Source: Vibrio ruber DSM 16370 (GTDB lineage Bacteria > Pseudomonadota > Gammaproteobacteria > Enterobacterales > Vibrionaceae). From it: 60,698 bases of DNA. The DNA is taken from the NCBI RefSeq assembly GCF_900163965.1, contig NZ_FULE01000011.1, forward strand, positions 1-60,698, given 5' to 3'. Below the pieces are notes generated by a model, which saw only the letters and a program-made list of their open reading frames with translations, was not told the DNA's origin and made no database searches. Shown here in pieces: positions 1-8,033 of this stretch (positions are counted from its first letter, which is position 1; each line of letters opens with the position of its first letter). A program made the translations under genes and the position numbers.

Positions 1-159
1 TTTTTCTTGCTTGAGCTGCCTTACCCACTTATCCATTGTCGATTTACCAACACCCATGGCTTTTGCAGCTTCAACAACGGTGTAGTTTTGATCGAGAACA
101 AGTTGCGCTGCTTCGAGTTTGAATTCCGCACTGAAAGTGCGTCTGGTACGCTTGGTCAT
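1..159 (-). CDS. IS3-family transposase OrfA (helix-turn-helix), N-terminal part
   Basis: The first 53 codons read from an ATG at 159 give a protein starting [20 protein letters not shown], followed by a helix-turn-helix with [19 protein letters not shown]. This is the typical beginning of the OrfA subunit of IS3-family transposases, which binds the element's ends and is joined to OrfB by programmed frameshifting. The reading frame is open to the window edge, so the copy may be intact outside the window. Together with the orfB end at the other edge it marks this stretch as accessory DNA. Confidence 0.88.
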   Translation of the reverse strand, partial: MTKRTRRTFSAEFKLEAAQLVLDQNYTVVEAAKAMGVGKSTMDKWVRQLKQEK

Positions 160-232
160 AGTTTCACCTGTCATGCTATGAGGTGTATTTTAACACCTCT
201 AATCAGGTGGCCAAATTCACCGTACCACTACA
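1..232 (-). mobile_element. IS3-family insertion sequence, left part (truncated by window edge)
   Basis: The segment holds the start of an orfA transposase gene read leftward, and upstream of it about 70 bases of leader ending in TGTAGTGGTACGG (minus strand), which begins with TG as IS3-family ends usually do. I place the outer end near 232 by that criterion only. The rest of the element lies beyond base 1. Its orfA type is unlike the partner expected for the orfB at the right edge of the window, so the two flanking elements are probably different insertion sequences. Confidence 0.6.
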
Positions 233-367
233 GAATGACTTTATCCATTTTTATTTAGATTCCCTATGATTTTCAACTTCGTACATATTATCCGAATTGA
301 ATCGATTATAGGGAGAGTTATCATCAAATATATCGTTTTTTCAATGGTCTTAACTTATACCGTGTTA

Positions 368-631
368 TCACTGCCACATGGCATCTACGGCTGATTTGGT
401 GTTACGTTCATTCATAAACTGTGTCAAATCTGGAGACAAAAGCAATCCGGAACATCCCGTCAGACCGATTGTGTAACCAGACACATGCGAAATCCCCAGC
501 TTTCTTATGCTCAAGGTATCCGGCTTGCCTCCCAGTGCCAGCGCAATATCTCCCCCATAAGCATTAGAAAAGTATGATTTTTCCTGAATTGTGTCGCAAA
601 GTGACCCTGCGTATATCGCCACCGCCACCAA
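368..631 (-). CDS. Hypothetical protein, possibly a gene remnant
   Basis: An 87-codon frame on the minus strand with no ATG near its beginning: the first usable start is TTG at 631, and an in-frame stop (TGA) lies four codons further upstream. The product is mildly hydrophobic (segments such as GGDIALALGG and SGYTIGLTGCSGLLL) and resembles no family I can name. The residue mix looks like real protein, so it may be the 3' end of a gene whose start was lost, perhaps with the insertion-sequence arrival next door. It could also be a chance frame. Confidence 0.25.
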   Translation of the reverse strand: MVAVAIYAGSLCDTIQEKSYFSNAYGGDIALALGGKPDTLSIRKLGISHVSGYTIGLTGCSGLLLSPDLTQFMNERNTKSAVDAMWQ

Positions 632-761
632 AATCGCTCACGATACCGATATCAAATCACAGCTGGCATCACCATGACAAAACCACAAATCATCACAAAA
701 ATAGTACCGCTCGACGCGGTAACGGTTTGTTTTGCCCACGGCTCATAGTAGGATAACCGCG

Positions 762-1646
762 ATGAAAACAGCACTCGACCATCTCCCGGAGCGGAAGCAA
801 CAAGAACTTCACACCATCACCACCGTATTACGCGATACGCTGGATGATTTCTTACGCAACAAAAATGGCAGTAAAGCTGAGTTTCGGATTCTTAAAATTA
901 TCCTGTTTGGCAGCCATGCCAAAGGCACCTGGGTCAGTGATCGTCCCAACGGTTATATCAGCGACTACGATATTCTGGTGATCGTCAACCGCTCGGCATT
1001 GGTCGAAGAGTACGCGGTGTGGCACAGTGCCGAAGAGCAGATTGCGCGTCGGGTTAACTCCGCCCCGCTCGGCTTGATTGTCCACACACTCAATGAAGTC
1101 CATCAGCAGCTTCAGCAAGGTCACTACTTCTTTAAAGATATTCGAGAACAGGGCATTGAACTGTTCAGCGCCGATAAGCGGGAACTGCCCATGCCGGGGA
1201 ATTTAAGTGAAGCTGAATTTCGAGTGATTGCCGAAACACATTTCAATCATTGGTTTAAAAGTGCAGGAAACTACTACAAACATTATCAATTGAGCCTTGA
1301 AGATGATGACATAAATCTTTCTGCATTTATGCTTCACCAAGCAGCCGAACGCTCATTCGCCTGTACCCTATTAGTATGTACCAACTATCTGCCCAAAACA
1401 CATAATCTCGAAAGCCTACGCTCGATGTGCGCCCAGCAAGATCCGGCCTTTGCCGAACTGTTCCCGATGGAAAACAAGTTCCACCGCCGCAGCTTCCAGC
1501 GCCTCAAACGCGCCTACATCGATGCCCGCTATTCCGAACATTACGAAATCACCGCAGAAGAGCTGACGTATTTACAAAGTGAAGTAGATAAATTACGGGA
1601 AATGACGGAACGAGTTTGCCGGGGAAGGATTGGAAATGCAGGATAA
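762..1646 (+). CDS. Nucleotidyltransferase-HEPN fusion protein
   Basis: A 294-residue protein with two domains. Residues about 40-110 are a minimal nucleotidyltransferase of the DNA polymerase beta superfamily: GSHAKG at 50-55 and SDYD with the metal-binding Asp pair at 68 and 70. Residues about 155-290 are an all-helical HEPN domain. Separate MNT and HEPN proteins form toxin-antitoxin pairs in which the transferase modifies and silences the HEPN RNase; in the fused form the role is not established. I chose the ATG at 762, preceded by AGGAT, over a longer frame from 732 that has only a weak start. The gene stands alone after an IS remnant, in keeping with a mobile defence or stress module. 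I see no clear HEPN RNase motif of the R-x4-6-H type, so RNase activity is uncertain. Confidence 0.8.
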   Translation: MKTALDHLPERKQQELHTITTVLRDTLDDFLRNKNGSKAEFRILKIILFGSHAKGTWVSDRPNGYISDYDILVIVNRSALVEEYAVWHSAEEQIARRVNSAPLGLIVHTLNEVHQQLQQGHYFFKDIREQGIELFSADKRELPMPGNLSEAEFRVIAETHFNHWFKSAGNYYKHYQLSLEDDDINLSAFMLHQAAERSFACTLLVCTNYLPKTHNLESLRSMCAQQDPAFAELFPMENKFHRRSFQRLKRAYIDARYSEHYEITAEELTYLQSEVDKLREMTERVCRGRIGNAG

Positions 1647-1792
1647 TGGCCAGTCTCTGTGGGGGAATTTTTGAATAAAGATCCCATTACCATTCCCTAA
1701 GCAGAAAAAATGCGCTTACTTCAAATAGAACATTTTACTTATAGCGTGATACTATTCCTGCACATTTTCATTGGTTAGGTATAGGTTATTTT

Positions 1793-2158
1793 ATGACATC
1801 TAGGCATGTTGCTGGCTTATTTTTTATATTAATTATTATCGCTATATCATTAGCAAATGCATCAGCATATGTAGGCGATATTATTGAACAATTTTTAGAG
1901 TTCCTTGGCGGAATTATTACAGTCTTAGTATTAATTGGCCTCTTTGGTATCTGGCGAGACATAAAAGTTTTCAAAGAGAAAGAATTTAAGCTTATTGGAA
2001 TTTTATATCCTGCATTAATCATATGTGAAACTATCTATCCGGTCATTGAATATTCAGAGCAAAATTTTCCTGAGTATTGGTGGGGTTCTCATTTATTAGA
2101 ATTTTTATTTTCGCTTTATATTCTCAGTGTCTTTATTAGTAAAAAAAGGAAAGCATAA
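1793..2158 (+). CDS. Unknown small membrane protein
   Basis: A 121-residue protein with an N-terminal hydrophobic helix (about 5-25), a second around 35-52, a third around 67-82 and a C-terminal one around 98-115 followed by a basic end (KKRKA). The topology suggests four membrane passes. I recognise no family. The DNA is visibly more AT-rich than its neighbours, suggesting recent acquisition. Its stop codon overlaps the ATG of the next gene (TAATG), so the two are translationally coupled and probably act together. A membrane protein paired with a small soluble one could be an immunity or toxin pair, but nothing in the sequence proves this. Confidence 0.6.
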   Translation: MTSRHVAGLFFILIIIAISLANASAYVGDIIEQFLEFLGGIITVLVLIGLFGIWRDIKVFKEKEFKLIGILYPALIICETIYPVIEYSEQNFPEYWWGSHLLEFLFSLYILSVFISKKRKA

Positions 2159-2481
2159 TGCCATCACTTACAGGTCAATTAGCAGAACTAAGAAAGTATG
2201 GTGTTATTGGCTCAATGTTATATAAATTATATCAACAGTATGAAGCTAAACAAGATGCTAACGAAACATATAAAGAACTGACTGTTGTATTAGATGGGCT
2301 TTGGTCTGAAGGATACAGATTCGAATCAAAAGAAGTTCAAGCAGTTGTTACGTTACTGCGTGAACTTCCAGCCCCCGGAGCAAGAAAAAGAAGCTTTGAG
2401 AGAAGATATCTTGTCGATGAATATACTCTAAAACAATTACCACATGACCCCAGAAGAATTTCACCCGGATATTGGCACTAA
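2158..2481 (+). CDS. Unknown small soluble protein, coupled to the membrane protein before it
   Basis: A 107-residue, mostly charged and helical protein (KLYQQYEAKQDANETYKEL near residues 23-41) ending in a basic, proline-containing tail. It has no signal peptide or membrane segment and no family I recognise. It shares the low G+C of the preceding gene, overlaps it by one base at TAATG, and is followed within 20 bases by a clear intrinsic terminator. The two therefore form a closed bicistronic unit. Function unknown. Confidence 0.6.
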   Translation: MPSLTGQLAELRKYGVIGSMLYKLYQQYEAKQDANETYKELTVVLDGLWSEGYRFESKEVQAVVTLLRELPAPGARKRSFERRYLVDEYTLKQLPHDPRRISPGYWH

Positions 2482-2498
2482 TTAAAAAGCAATATAAC

Positions 2499-2527
2499 AG
2501 CCCGCAGATGATGATGTGGGCTTTTTA
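2499..2527 (+). terminator. Intrinsic terminator after the unknown gene pair
   Basis: AGCCCGCA pairs with TGTGGGCT (one G-U pair) around an 8-base loop and is followed by a run of T. It closes the two-gene unit 1793-2481. Confidence 0.85.
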
Positions 2528-2800
2528 TTATCTACCCCTAAGGGTTTTCTTGTTCATCAAATGTGATCAGATTATTGCGACAGACTATGTAACCAACACT
2601 TCTATTAATTCATTTAAATCTTGTTATTTAACGTAAGAAATCAAACCAATAAATAAGATATGAACGTGCTGTATAGGCTAAACCGTATAGTATTATTTTA
2701 GGGGATGATTACAAGAAAAACTCAGCCCCATCAATCCATACTTCCGCCCATATGCGCCACCTTCCAAAATTTAACATTTTAACAACAAATAGAATATTTA

Positions 2801-2844
2801 TGTGATTTAAATCACAATAAACAGCAGTGATCTAGATCTATTTT
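2801..2844 (+). promoter_or_regulatory. Perfect CRP operator and candidate promoter of the sugar operon
   Basis: TGTGATTTAAATCACA at 2801-2816 is a perfect palindrome matching the CRP consensus half-sites TGTGA and TCACA with six bases between. A candidate -10, TATTTT at 2839-2844, would put the transcription start near 2851 and the CRP centre near -42, the class II position. This predicts catabolite activation of the PTS operon starting at 2946. The rest of the 464-base gap from 2482 is AT-rich and holds nothing else I can support beyond the terminator at its left end. Confidence 0.8.
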
Positions 2845-2945
2845 ATCCATAGATTATTTTTTGATCTAATTTTTGTCGATCTTGATCACAACAAAGCCGT
2901 GTTGAGTGTTTAATAATCAAACCATAACAAAATAAGGAGAATCCT

Positions 2946-3926
2946 ATGAAAATTGGTATCGTGATTAGCGGCGGAGATGGCGCTGGTATCAATAACTTTA
3001 TCTTTCAGGTGGCTAGACTATCCGGTGCGGATATCACGATTTTTAATGGCGGTATCTACGGGTTGCTCAACGGCAGCAAGATTGATATCAGCTACCGCGA
3101 TTTGATTGACTACTCGATTTCTTCAATGCCGATTATTTCATCGGGGCGTTCTGAGCGGTATTTAAACCCGAAAGAGTACGAACAGATCGCAACACGTTTA
3201 AAGAAGGAAAAGATATCGGTGCTGATTCTGGCCGGTGGTGACGGCTCGATGAAGTTTCTGCATAAACTCAGTGAGTATGGCGTCAACTGTTTCGGCGTCG
3301 GGATGACGGTGGATAATGATTTAGCAGGGTCTGAATATACGATTGGATTTTCAACCGCCTGTGAAGAAGTGTTACATGAAGTGACCAAATTAAGAAATAC
3401 CGGCCGGGCACTGCCGAATCGTGTCTTTCTGGTTGAAGTGCTCGGGGCATATTGTGGTGAATTAACGCTTCAGTCGGCGATAAAATCAAATGCTGATTTT
3501 GCCTTGATTCCTGAGTATATGATTCCGATTGAAGAATTAGCCAGCCGGGTAAAAGATAAATTAGCTATTCAAAATAGCGTGATTATTTTATGTGCTGAAA
3601 GTTATACCCATGAATATACCCCCGGATTTCAGGGTGCCATTGATACCGTGGCAGAACAGTTGGAACCTTTAATTGGTATCAGAATAAGAAAGACCACATT
3701 AGGGTTTGGTTTAAGAAACGGAGACCCGACCACTGAAGAAATTTATCAGGGTACGATTGCTGCCAGTGAAGTCGTACGTTGTATAAAGAGCGGCATGGCG
3801 AATAAAGTTATTGTCATTAACGCCAGTAATAAACCGATTCCGGTTGATCTCAATACAATGGAAAACCGGACAATTGATAAGGAAGGCCACTATTTTAAAC
3901 TTGCCAAACAATTAGAAATTATATGA
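2946..3926 (+). CDS. 6-phosphofructokinase-family sugar-phosphate kinase
   Basis: A 326-residue ATP-dependent PfkA-type kinase. The N-terminal nucleotide loop is SGGDGAGIN (8-16), the second glycine motif is AGGDGSM, and the catalytic region reads TVDNDLAGSEYTIGF, keeping the Asp of the TIDND motif. EVLGAYCGELTL matches the family's EVMGRYCGDLTL with the Arg replaced by Ala, and the Arg-rich effector face is altered (IFQVAR instead of IRGVVR). It is first in an operon with an ascorbate-type PTS and a class II aldolase, so it probably phosphorylates a ketohexose 6-phosphate (fructose- or tagatose-6-phosphate-like) to a bisphosphate that the aldolase splits. The changes argue for a specialised paralogue rather than the housekeeping enzyme. 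AAGGAG lies just upstream of the ATG. Confidence 0.85.
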   Translation: MKIGIVISGGDGAGINNFIFQVARLSGADITIFNGGIYGLLNGSKIDISYRDLIDYSISSMPIISSGRSERYLNPKEYEQIATRLKKEKISVLILAGGDGSMKFLHKLSEYGVNCFGVGMTVDNDLAGSEYTIGFSTACEEVLHEVTKLRNTGRALPNRVFLVEVLGAYCGELTLQSAIKSNADFALIPEYMIPIEELASRVKDKLAIQNSVIILCAESYTHEYTPGFQGAIDTVAEQLEPLIGIRIRKTTLGFGLRNGDPTTEEIYQGTIAASEVVRCIKSGMANKVIVINASNKPIPVDLNTMENRTIDKEGHYFKLAKQLEII

Positions 3927-3975
3927 AAACATAATATAACGTGATGAAAGATAGAACATGAAGAAGGATTAGCTC

Positions 3976-4272
3976 ATGACTTATAACATATGGTGTGTGT
4001 GCGGTTGTGGTTTGGGCTCTAGTTTTGCGTTAGAAATGACAGCAAAGCCCATACTCGAAAAACTCGGTATTGATTTTAGTTTAAACCATACCACGGTATC
4101 TGAGGTTTTAGCATTAAAACCGGATGCAATTATTACCTCAACTTCATTCTCTGATGCAATAAAAGCAAGTGCCTCTCCCGAGGATGCAGAAAAAATAATT
4201 ACTATCCAGAAATTTACTGACAGTAATGAAATGGAAGAGAAATTAAATAAGTTCTTTCTTCATAAACAATAA
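3976..4272 (+). CDS. PTS EIIB component, ascorbate/galactitol type
   Basis: A 98-residue cytoplasmic phosphocarrier. The N-terminal loop VCGCGLGSS matches the P-loop of UlaB/SgcB-like EIIB proteins (VCGNGxGSS), and Cys9 is the expected phosphorylation site. Ribosome-binding site AAGGA precedes the ATG. It sits between the kinase and the EIIC gene and takes phosphate from the EIIA encoded at 6935-7372 to pass to the incoming sugar. The extra cysteines at 7 and 11 around Cys9 are unusual. Confidence 0.85.
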   Translation: MTYNIWCVCGCGLGSSFALEMTAKPILEKLGIDFSLNHTTVSEVLALKPDAIITSTSFSDAIKASASPEDAEKIITIQKFTDSNEMEEKLNKFFLHKQ

Positions 4273-4368
4273 TATTTCTCTGTTTATTTTATTTATCTAA
4301 TCCACAAACATAGCTTAATGAAAAATTAAGCTATGGGTACCCTATTGATTAAAAATGGAGCACATATT

Positions 4369-5742
4369 ATGAGCGCCTTTTTCGAATTTATTGTAAAAGA
4401 CTTATTAGGCCAGGCATCAATACTCATTGCATTTATTGCCATGATTGGCCTGATATTACAGAAAAAAACCTACGGCAAAATATTTGAAGGCACATTTAAA
4501 ACTATGCTGGGCTTTTTAGTGATGATGGCCGGTATTAATATTATTGTCGAAACCCTCACCTTTCTTAATCAAATTTTCACCACCGGTTTCGGCATGTCGG
4601 GCTATATTACTGATGTCGCCGCGATTGCGGGGGTTGCCAATAAACAATTAGGCAGCGAAGTAGCATTAACCCTCTTGGTGATATTCGCCACTAATATTTT
4701 GATCGCCCGCTTCACACCATGGAAATATATATTTCTCACCGGTCAGGCGTTGCTATGGATGAGTACCATTGGTGCCGTCATTGGCTACAAAGCCGGATTA
4801 ACCGGACTCCCCCTGATCCTGACCGGTGGGATCTTCGGCGGCATCATGGCGGTTGCCATGCCCGCTATCGCGCAGCCTGTGGTACGTCGCATTACCGGCA
4901 ACGACAGTATCGCACTGGGGCACTTCTGTACCATTGGTTATATGGTTCAGGCCGCGGTCGCCAAAGTGGTCGGCAAAAACTCCAAATCAACCGAAGACAT
5001 TCAACTGCCGCAAGCCTTCTCTTTTTTAAATGATACCTACCTGTCGATGGCTGTGGTGATGATCCCGATGTATCTCATCCCGGCAATCGCTGCCGGTCCG
5101 GAATACATTGCGAAATATTCCAACGGGATGAACTACCTGATGTATGCATTCATGCAGGCAATGGTGTTTGTTGCCGGGGTCTTTGTGCTCTACTCCGGGG
5201 TACGTCTGTTACTGCAAGAGTTAGTCCCTGCATTCCAGGGGATTGCCATGCGTTTGGTGCCGAATGCCAAGCCTGCGTTAGATTGTCCGGTGCTGTTCCC
5301 TTATGCACCCAATGCCGTGATTCTGGGCTTCCTGTCCACCACCGTGGGTACGGTGATTGGCATGTTGCTGTTCCCGATGTTCGGACTGGCGATGATCCTG
5401 CCCGGCTTATTAACCAACTTCTTCGCCGGTGGTACAGCGGGGATTTTCGGCAACGCAATGGGTGGCCGACGCGGTGCCATTATCGGTGGTGTCGTCCACG
5501 GCTTATTTATCACCTTCTTACCCGCCATTCTGATCCCACTGCTTGAAACCTATGGTTTTGTCGGTGTGACCTTCAGTGACTCCGATGTAATTTCATCCGG
5601 TTTGCTGCTCGGCAACGCCTTCAACGGTGACTGGGGATTTGTGGTGACATTCATCGTCTTCGTTATCGCCATTACCTATTTCGTCAACAAATCGCTCTCT
5701 CGCACTGAAGATAAAAAGGATATCGCTAATGAAACTGCTTAA
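4369..5742 (+). CDS. PTS EIIC permease, UlaA-like
   Basis: A 457-residue inner-membrane permease with about ten to twelve hydrophobic segments, resembling the ascorbate transporter UlaA (features such as FTPWKYIFLTGQA and the long GGxFGG loops). A longer frame from 4333 has no ribosome-binding site; the ATG at 4369 has TGGAG nine bases upstream and starts MSAFFEFIVKDLLGQ as in the family, so I prefer it. It forms the sugar channel of the PTS with the EIIB before it and the EIIA at 6935. Its end overlaps the aldolase gene by 14 bases. The presence of a ketohexose kinase and aldolase, and the lack of any ula lactonase or decarboxylase, suggests the substrate is not ascorbate. Confidence 0.88.
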   Translation: MSAFFEFIVKDLLGQASILIAFIAMIGLILQKKTYGKIFEGTFKTMLGFLVMMAGINIIVETLTFLNQIFTTGFGMSGYITDVAAIAGVANKQLGSEVALTLLVIFATNILIARFTPWKYIFLTGQALLWMSTIGAVIGYKAGLTGLPLILTGGIFGGIMAVAMPAIAQPVVRRITGNDSIALGHFCTIGYMVQAAVAKVVGKNSKSTEDIQLPQAFSFLNDTYLSMAVVMIPMYLIPAIAAGPEYIAKYSNGMNYLMYAFMQAMVFVAGVFVLYSGVRLLLQELVPAFQGIAMRLVPNAKPALDCPVLFPYAPNAVILGFLSTTVGTVIGMLLFPMFGLAMILPGLLTNFFAGGTAGIFGNAMGGRRGAIIGGVVHGLFITFLPAILIPLLETYGFVGVTFSDSDVISSGLLLGNAFNGDWGFVVTFIVFVIAITYFVNKSLSRTEDKKDIANETA

Positions 5743-6571
5743 TTTCAAACAACTCTTGCCCATTGCACAACAACGTGGTTTTCATGCGGTGGGGTCGTTT
5801 AACTTACACTGTCTTGAAATGCTGCCCGCTTATTTCGAAGCAGCGCTCGATACCAATTCACCATTGATGATCCAAATCTCAACGGGGACTGCGGAATATT
5901 TAGGCCGTGAGCTATTGGTGAGTTCGATTCAATCCTTGGCGGAAAAACACGATGTCCCCACCTGTTTACATCTGGATCACTGCTCCAATATCGATGACAT
6001 CAAAAAAGCCATCGACAGTGGGTTCAGCAGTGTGATGTATGATGGTTCACATTTACCGTTAGCGGAAAATATCGCCAACACCAATATTGTTCTTGATTAC
6101 GCCCGACAGTTTAATGTCACTGTCGAGGCAGAATTAGGCGCCATTGGCGGTGCGGAAGATGGTAAAGCCGTTGCGGAGAGTGACATCGCTTTTACATCGG
6201 TAGCAGAGGCAACCCAGTTTGTCCGCGAAGCTGATGTCGATATGCTGGCCGTCAGTATTGGCACGGTGCACGGGTCTTACACCGCCAAAACCAATATTCA
6301 GCACCAATTATTGGCAGAAATTCATCAGGCGGTCGACAAGTCACTGGTTCTTCATGGCGGTACCGGTGTCAGTGATGAAGATATGCATTATGTCATCCGC
6401 CACGGGATGGACAAAGTCAACGTCGGTACTGAAATGAATGTCCAGTGGGTGAAACACTGTCAGGACACCTTCTCCAGCGGCAAAGTCGATGACTCGGTGC
6501 GCAAGTTCTTTATTCCGGCTCGCAAGGCAGTCAGAGCGGTGATTGCGGAGAAGATGCGCCTGTTTCAATAA
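5729..6571 (+). CDS. Class II fructose/tagatose-bisphosphate aldolase
   Basis: A 280-residue zinc-dependent aldolase of the FbaA/GatY/KbaY family. Visible motifs are HLDHC (zinc His and catalytic Asp, near 82-86), MYDGSHLP, VEAELGAIGG, SIGTVHG (zinc His), LHGGTGVSD and KVNVGTEM (phosphate binding). Length equals GatY/KbaY. It starts inside the end of the permease gene, showing translational coupling. It should split the bisphosphate made by the kinase at 2946 into dihydroxyacetone phosphate and a triose. Whether the sugar has tagatose or fructose configuration cannot be told from the sequence. Confidence 0.9.
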   Translation: MKLLNFKQLLPIAQQRGFHAVGSFNLHCLEMLPAYFEAALDTNSPLMIQISTGTAEYLGRELLVSSIQSLAEKHDVPTCLHLDHCSNIDDIKKAIDSGFSSVMYDGSHLPLAENIANTNIVLDYARQFNVTVEAELGAIGGAEDGKAVAESDIAFTSVAEATQFVREADVDMLAVSIGTVHGSYTAKTNIQHQLLAEIHQAVDKSLVLHGGTGVSDEDMHYVIRHGMDKVNVGTEMNVQWVKHCQDTFSSGKVDDSVRKFFIPARKAVRAVIAEKMRLFQ

Positions 6572-6658
6572 CAGAGACGTAAATAACAGATAGTTCAATC
6601 ACATCGTTTCAATCTCGATTCAGCGCCCCGCGACAGCGGGGCCATTGAGGAGGCTCAT

Positions 6659-6922
6659 ATGCAATTCCTGAAAAAGTTATTCGCTGGCCACAACACCCCG
6701 GTTGTCACTGAAAGTGAGGCGGATGCCATTCACCAAGCCATTTTGCAACTGGAACAACAGTATGCCGCAACCCCCGGTGATATAACCCTGCGGCAAAATC
6801 TGTTGGTGAAATATACTCAGGCAGCCTCGATTTATGCCCAAGTTCCTGCGTACCAAAATTGTGTCAATGATGTGTTTGATAAAATGAATGCGCTGAGAAA
6901 TACCGCGCGGAAAAATTTCTGA
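6659..6922 (+). CDS. Small unknown helical protein within the PTS operon
   Basis: An 87-residue protein, almost entirely helical (ESEADAIHQAILQLEQQYAA then a TPR-like stretch), with a strong GAGGAG-type ribosome-binding site just before the ATG. I recognise no family. Its place between the aldolase and EIIA, 12 bases before the latter, says it belongs to the operon. A regulatory or scaffold role is possible but unsupported. Confidence 0.7.
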   Translation: MQFLKKLFAGHNTPVVTESEADAIHQAILQLEQQYAATPGDITLRQNLLVKYTQAASIYAQVPAYQNCVNDVFDKMNALRNTARKNF

Positions 6923-6934
6923 GAAGGAAACCAT

Positions 6935-7372
6935 ATGCTGAAAGCGCTTTTAGTGGAAGCCAATGCGATCCAGTTACAAGTGGATGCAAAAAACTGGCAA
7001 GAGGCACTCGATATTGCCGCCCGACCACTGTTGGAGCATCACTTTATCAATCCCTCTTATTTGCATGCGATTAAAACAACCACGGAAGAAACCGGCCCTT
7101 ATTATGTGTTTGAAGACGAACGGTTTGCACTGCCCCATGCCCGGCCGGAGGACGGCGTCAACCGGCTTGGTTTTAGTTTAGTCACCCTCAAACATCCGAT
7201 TACCATTCAATCAAGTCCTGAAGTGGATCTGATTATCATGTTATGTGCTTTAGATGGTCACAGCCATATTGAACAAGGACTAAGACCCATTTTTGAACGG
7301 CTCAGTGACGCTAGGATCCGGGAGCAATTAAAACAGGCAACGACGAAAGAAGAGGTACTGAATTTATTATGA
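6935..7372 (+). CDS. PTS EIIA component, mannitol/fructose/ascorbate class
   Basis: A 145-residue PTS_EIIA type 2 protein. The motif FALPHARPEDGV contains the phosphorylated His68, and VDLIIMLCALDGHSHIEQ matches the second conserved block around the partner histidine. It should receive phosphate from HPr and hand it to Cys9 of the EIIB at 3976. Its stop codon overlaps the next start (ATGA). Length is normal for a separate UlaC-like EIIA. Confidence 0.88.
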   Translation: MLKALLVEANAIQLQVDAKNWQEALDIAARPLLEHHFINPSYLHAIKTTTEETGPYYVFEDERFALPHARPEDGVNRLGFSLVTLKHPITIQSSPEVDLIIMLCALDGHSHIEQGLRPIFERLSDARIREQLKQATTKEEVLNLL

Positions 7373-7932
7373 AAACTGTCATTCTTGTTAACGGAATCCC
7401 AGCGTCAGGCAAAAGCACGACGGCAACCAAAATTGCCGATTACTTTACCTGTCCCTATCTGTCGATCGATACCATTAAAGAGCCGTTTATGGGGCTGTAT
7501 CACGATGTGGATCGCAACCTCAACCGCAAACTCGGTCAGGCCGCTTATCAAGTCATTTGGAACACGATCGCCCAGGCTCCCGACGAATGTGTGTATGTGG
7601 TCGATGCCTGGTTTGGGTTCCGCCCCAAAGCCGAGCTGCTCCGGTATGTGGATGAAGCCAATATTGATCATGTGATCGAAGTGTGGAATCAAGTATCGCC
7701 GGGAACGGTAGTTGAACGTTACAAACAGCGTTTGCCCTACCGAAAAAAAGGCCATCCCGGAGCTGAGTATCTGCCGGAACTGGAAAGATTAGCCCGACAA
7801 GCGCAGCCGATGAACATTGGGGAGCTGATCTGGCTCGATCAGGATGATACGCCGAGTCACGCCAAGCTGTTACCGGAGATTACCGACCGGATAGCAACCC
7901 TGTCCCCCGTCAAAAAAACCATCAACTATTAA
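7369..7932 (+). CDS. P-loop kinase of unknown substrate, last gene of the PTS operon
   Basis: A 187-residue ATP-binding protein of the AAA_33/zeta-like kinase group: Walker A GIPASGKST at residues 9-17, a DT motif after the second strand and DAWFGF in the Walker B region. It overlaps EIIA by four bases (ATGA). In a sugar operon it may phosphorylate a free sugar, a lactone or another intermediate, but its substrate is not predictable. Confidence 0.75.
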   Translation: MKTVILVNGIPASGKSTTATKIADYFTCPYLSIDTIKEPFMGLYHDVDRNLNRKLGQAAYQVIWNTIAQAPDECVYVVDAWFGFRPKAELLRYVDEANIDHVIEVWNQVSPGTVVERYKQRLPYRKKGHPGAEYLPELERLARQAQPMNIGELIWLDQDDTPSHAKLLPEITDRIATLSPVKKTINY

Positions 7933-7934
7933 TT

Positions 7935-7967
7935 CATGAACTATCGTCTAATCCATGAACTATCGTC
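7935..7967. repeat. Two copies of a 14-base direct repeat
   Basis: CATGAACTATCGTC occurs at 7935-7948 and again at 7954-7967, in the short gap between the convergent kinase and AraC genes. It may be a small duplication; no function is evident. Confidence 0.7.
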
Positions 7968-8033
7968 AAATGCCCTGCCACTGTAGGGCTATCTACACAA
8001 ACACACCAAAAGTGTTGACAGAACCATCCGGAT

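Noticed and set aside
7971..7990. GCCCT...AGGGC hairpin as a terminator between the kinase and AraC genes
   Set aside because: The stem is only five base pairs and has no T run on either side.
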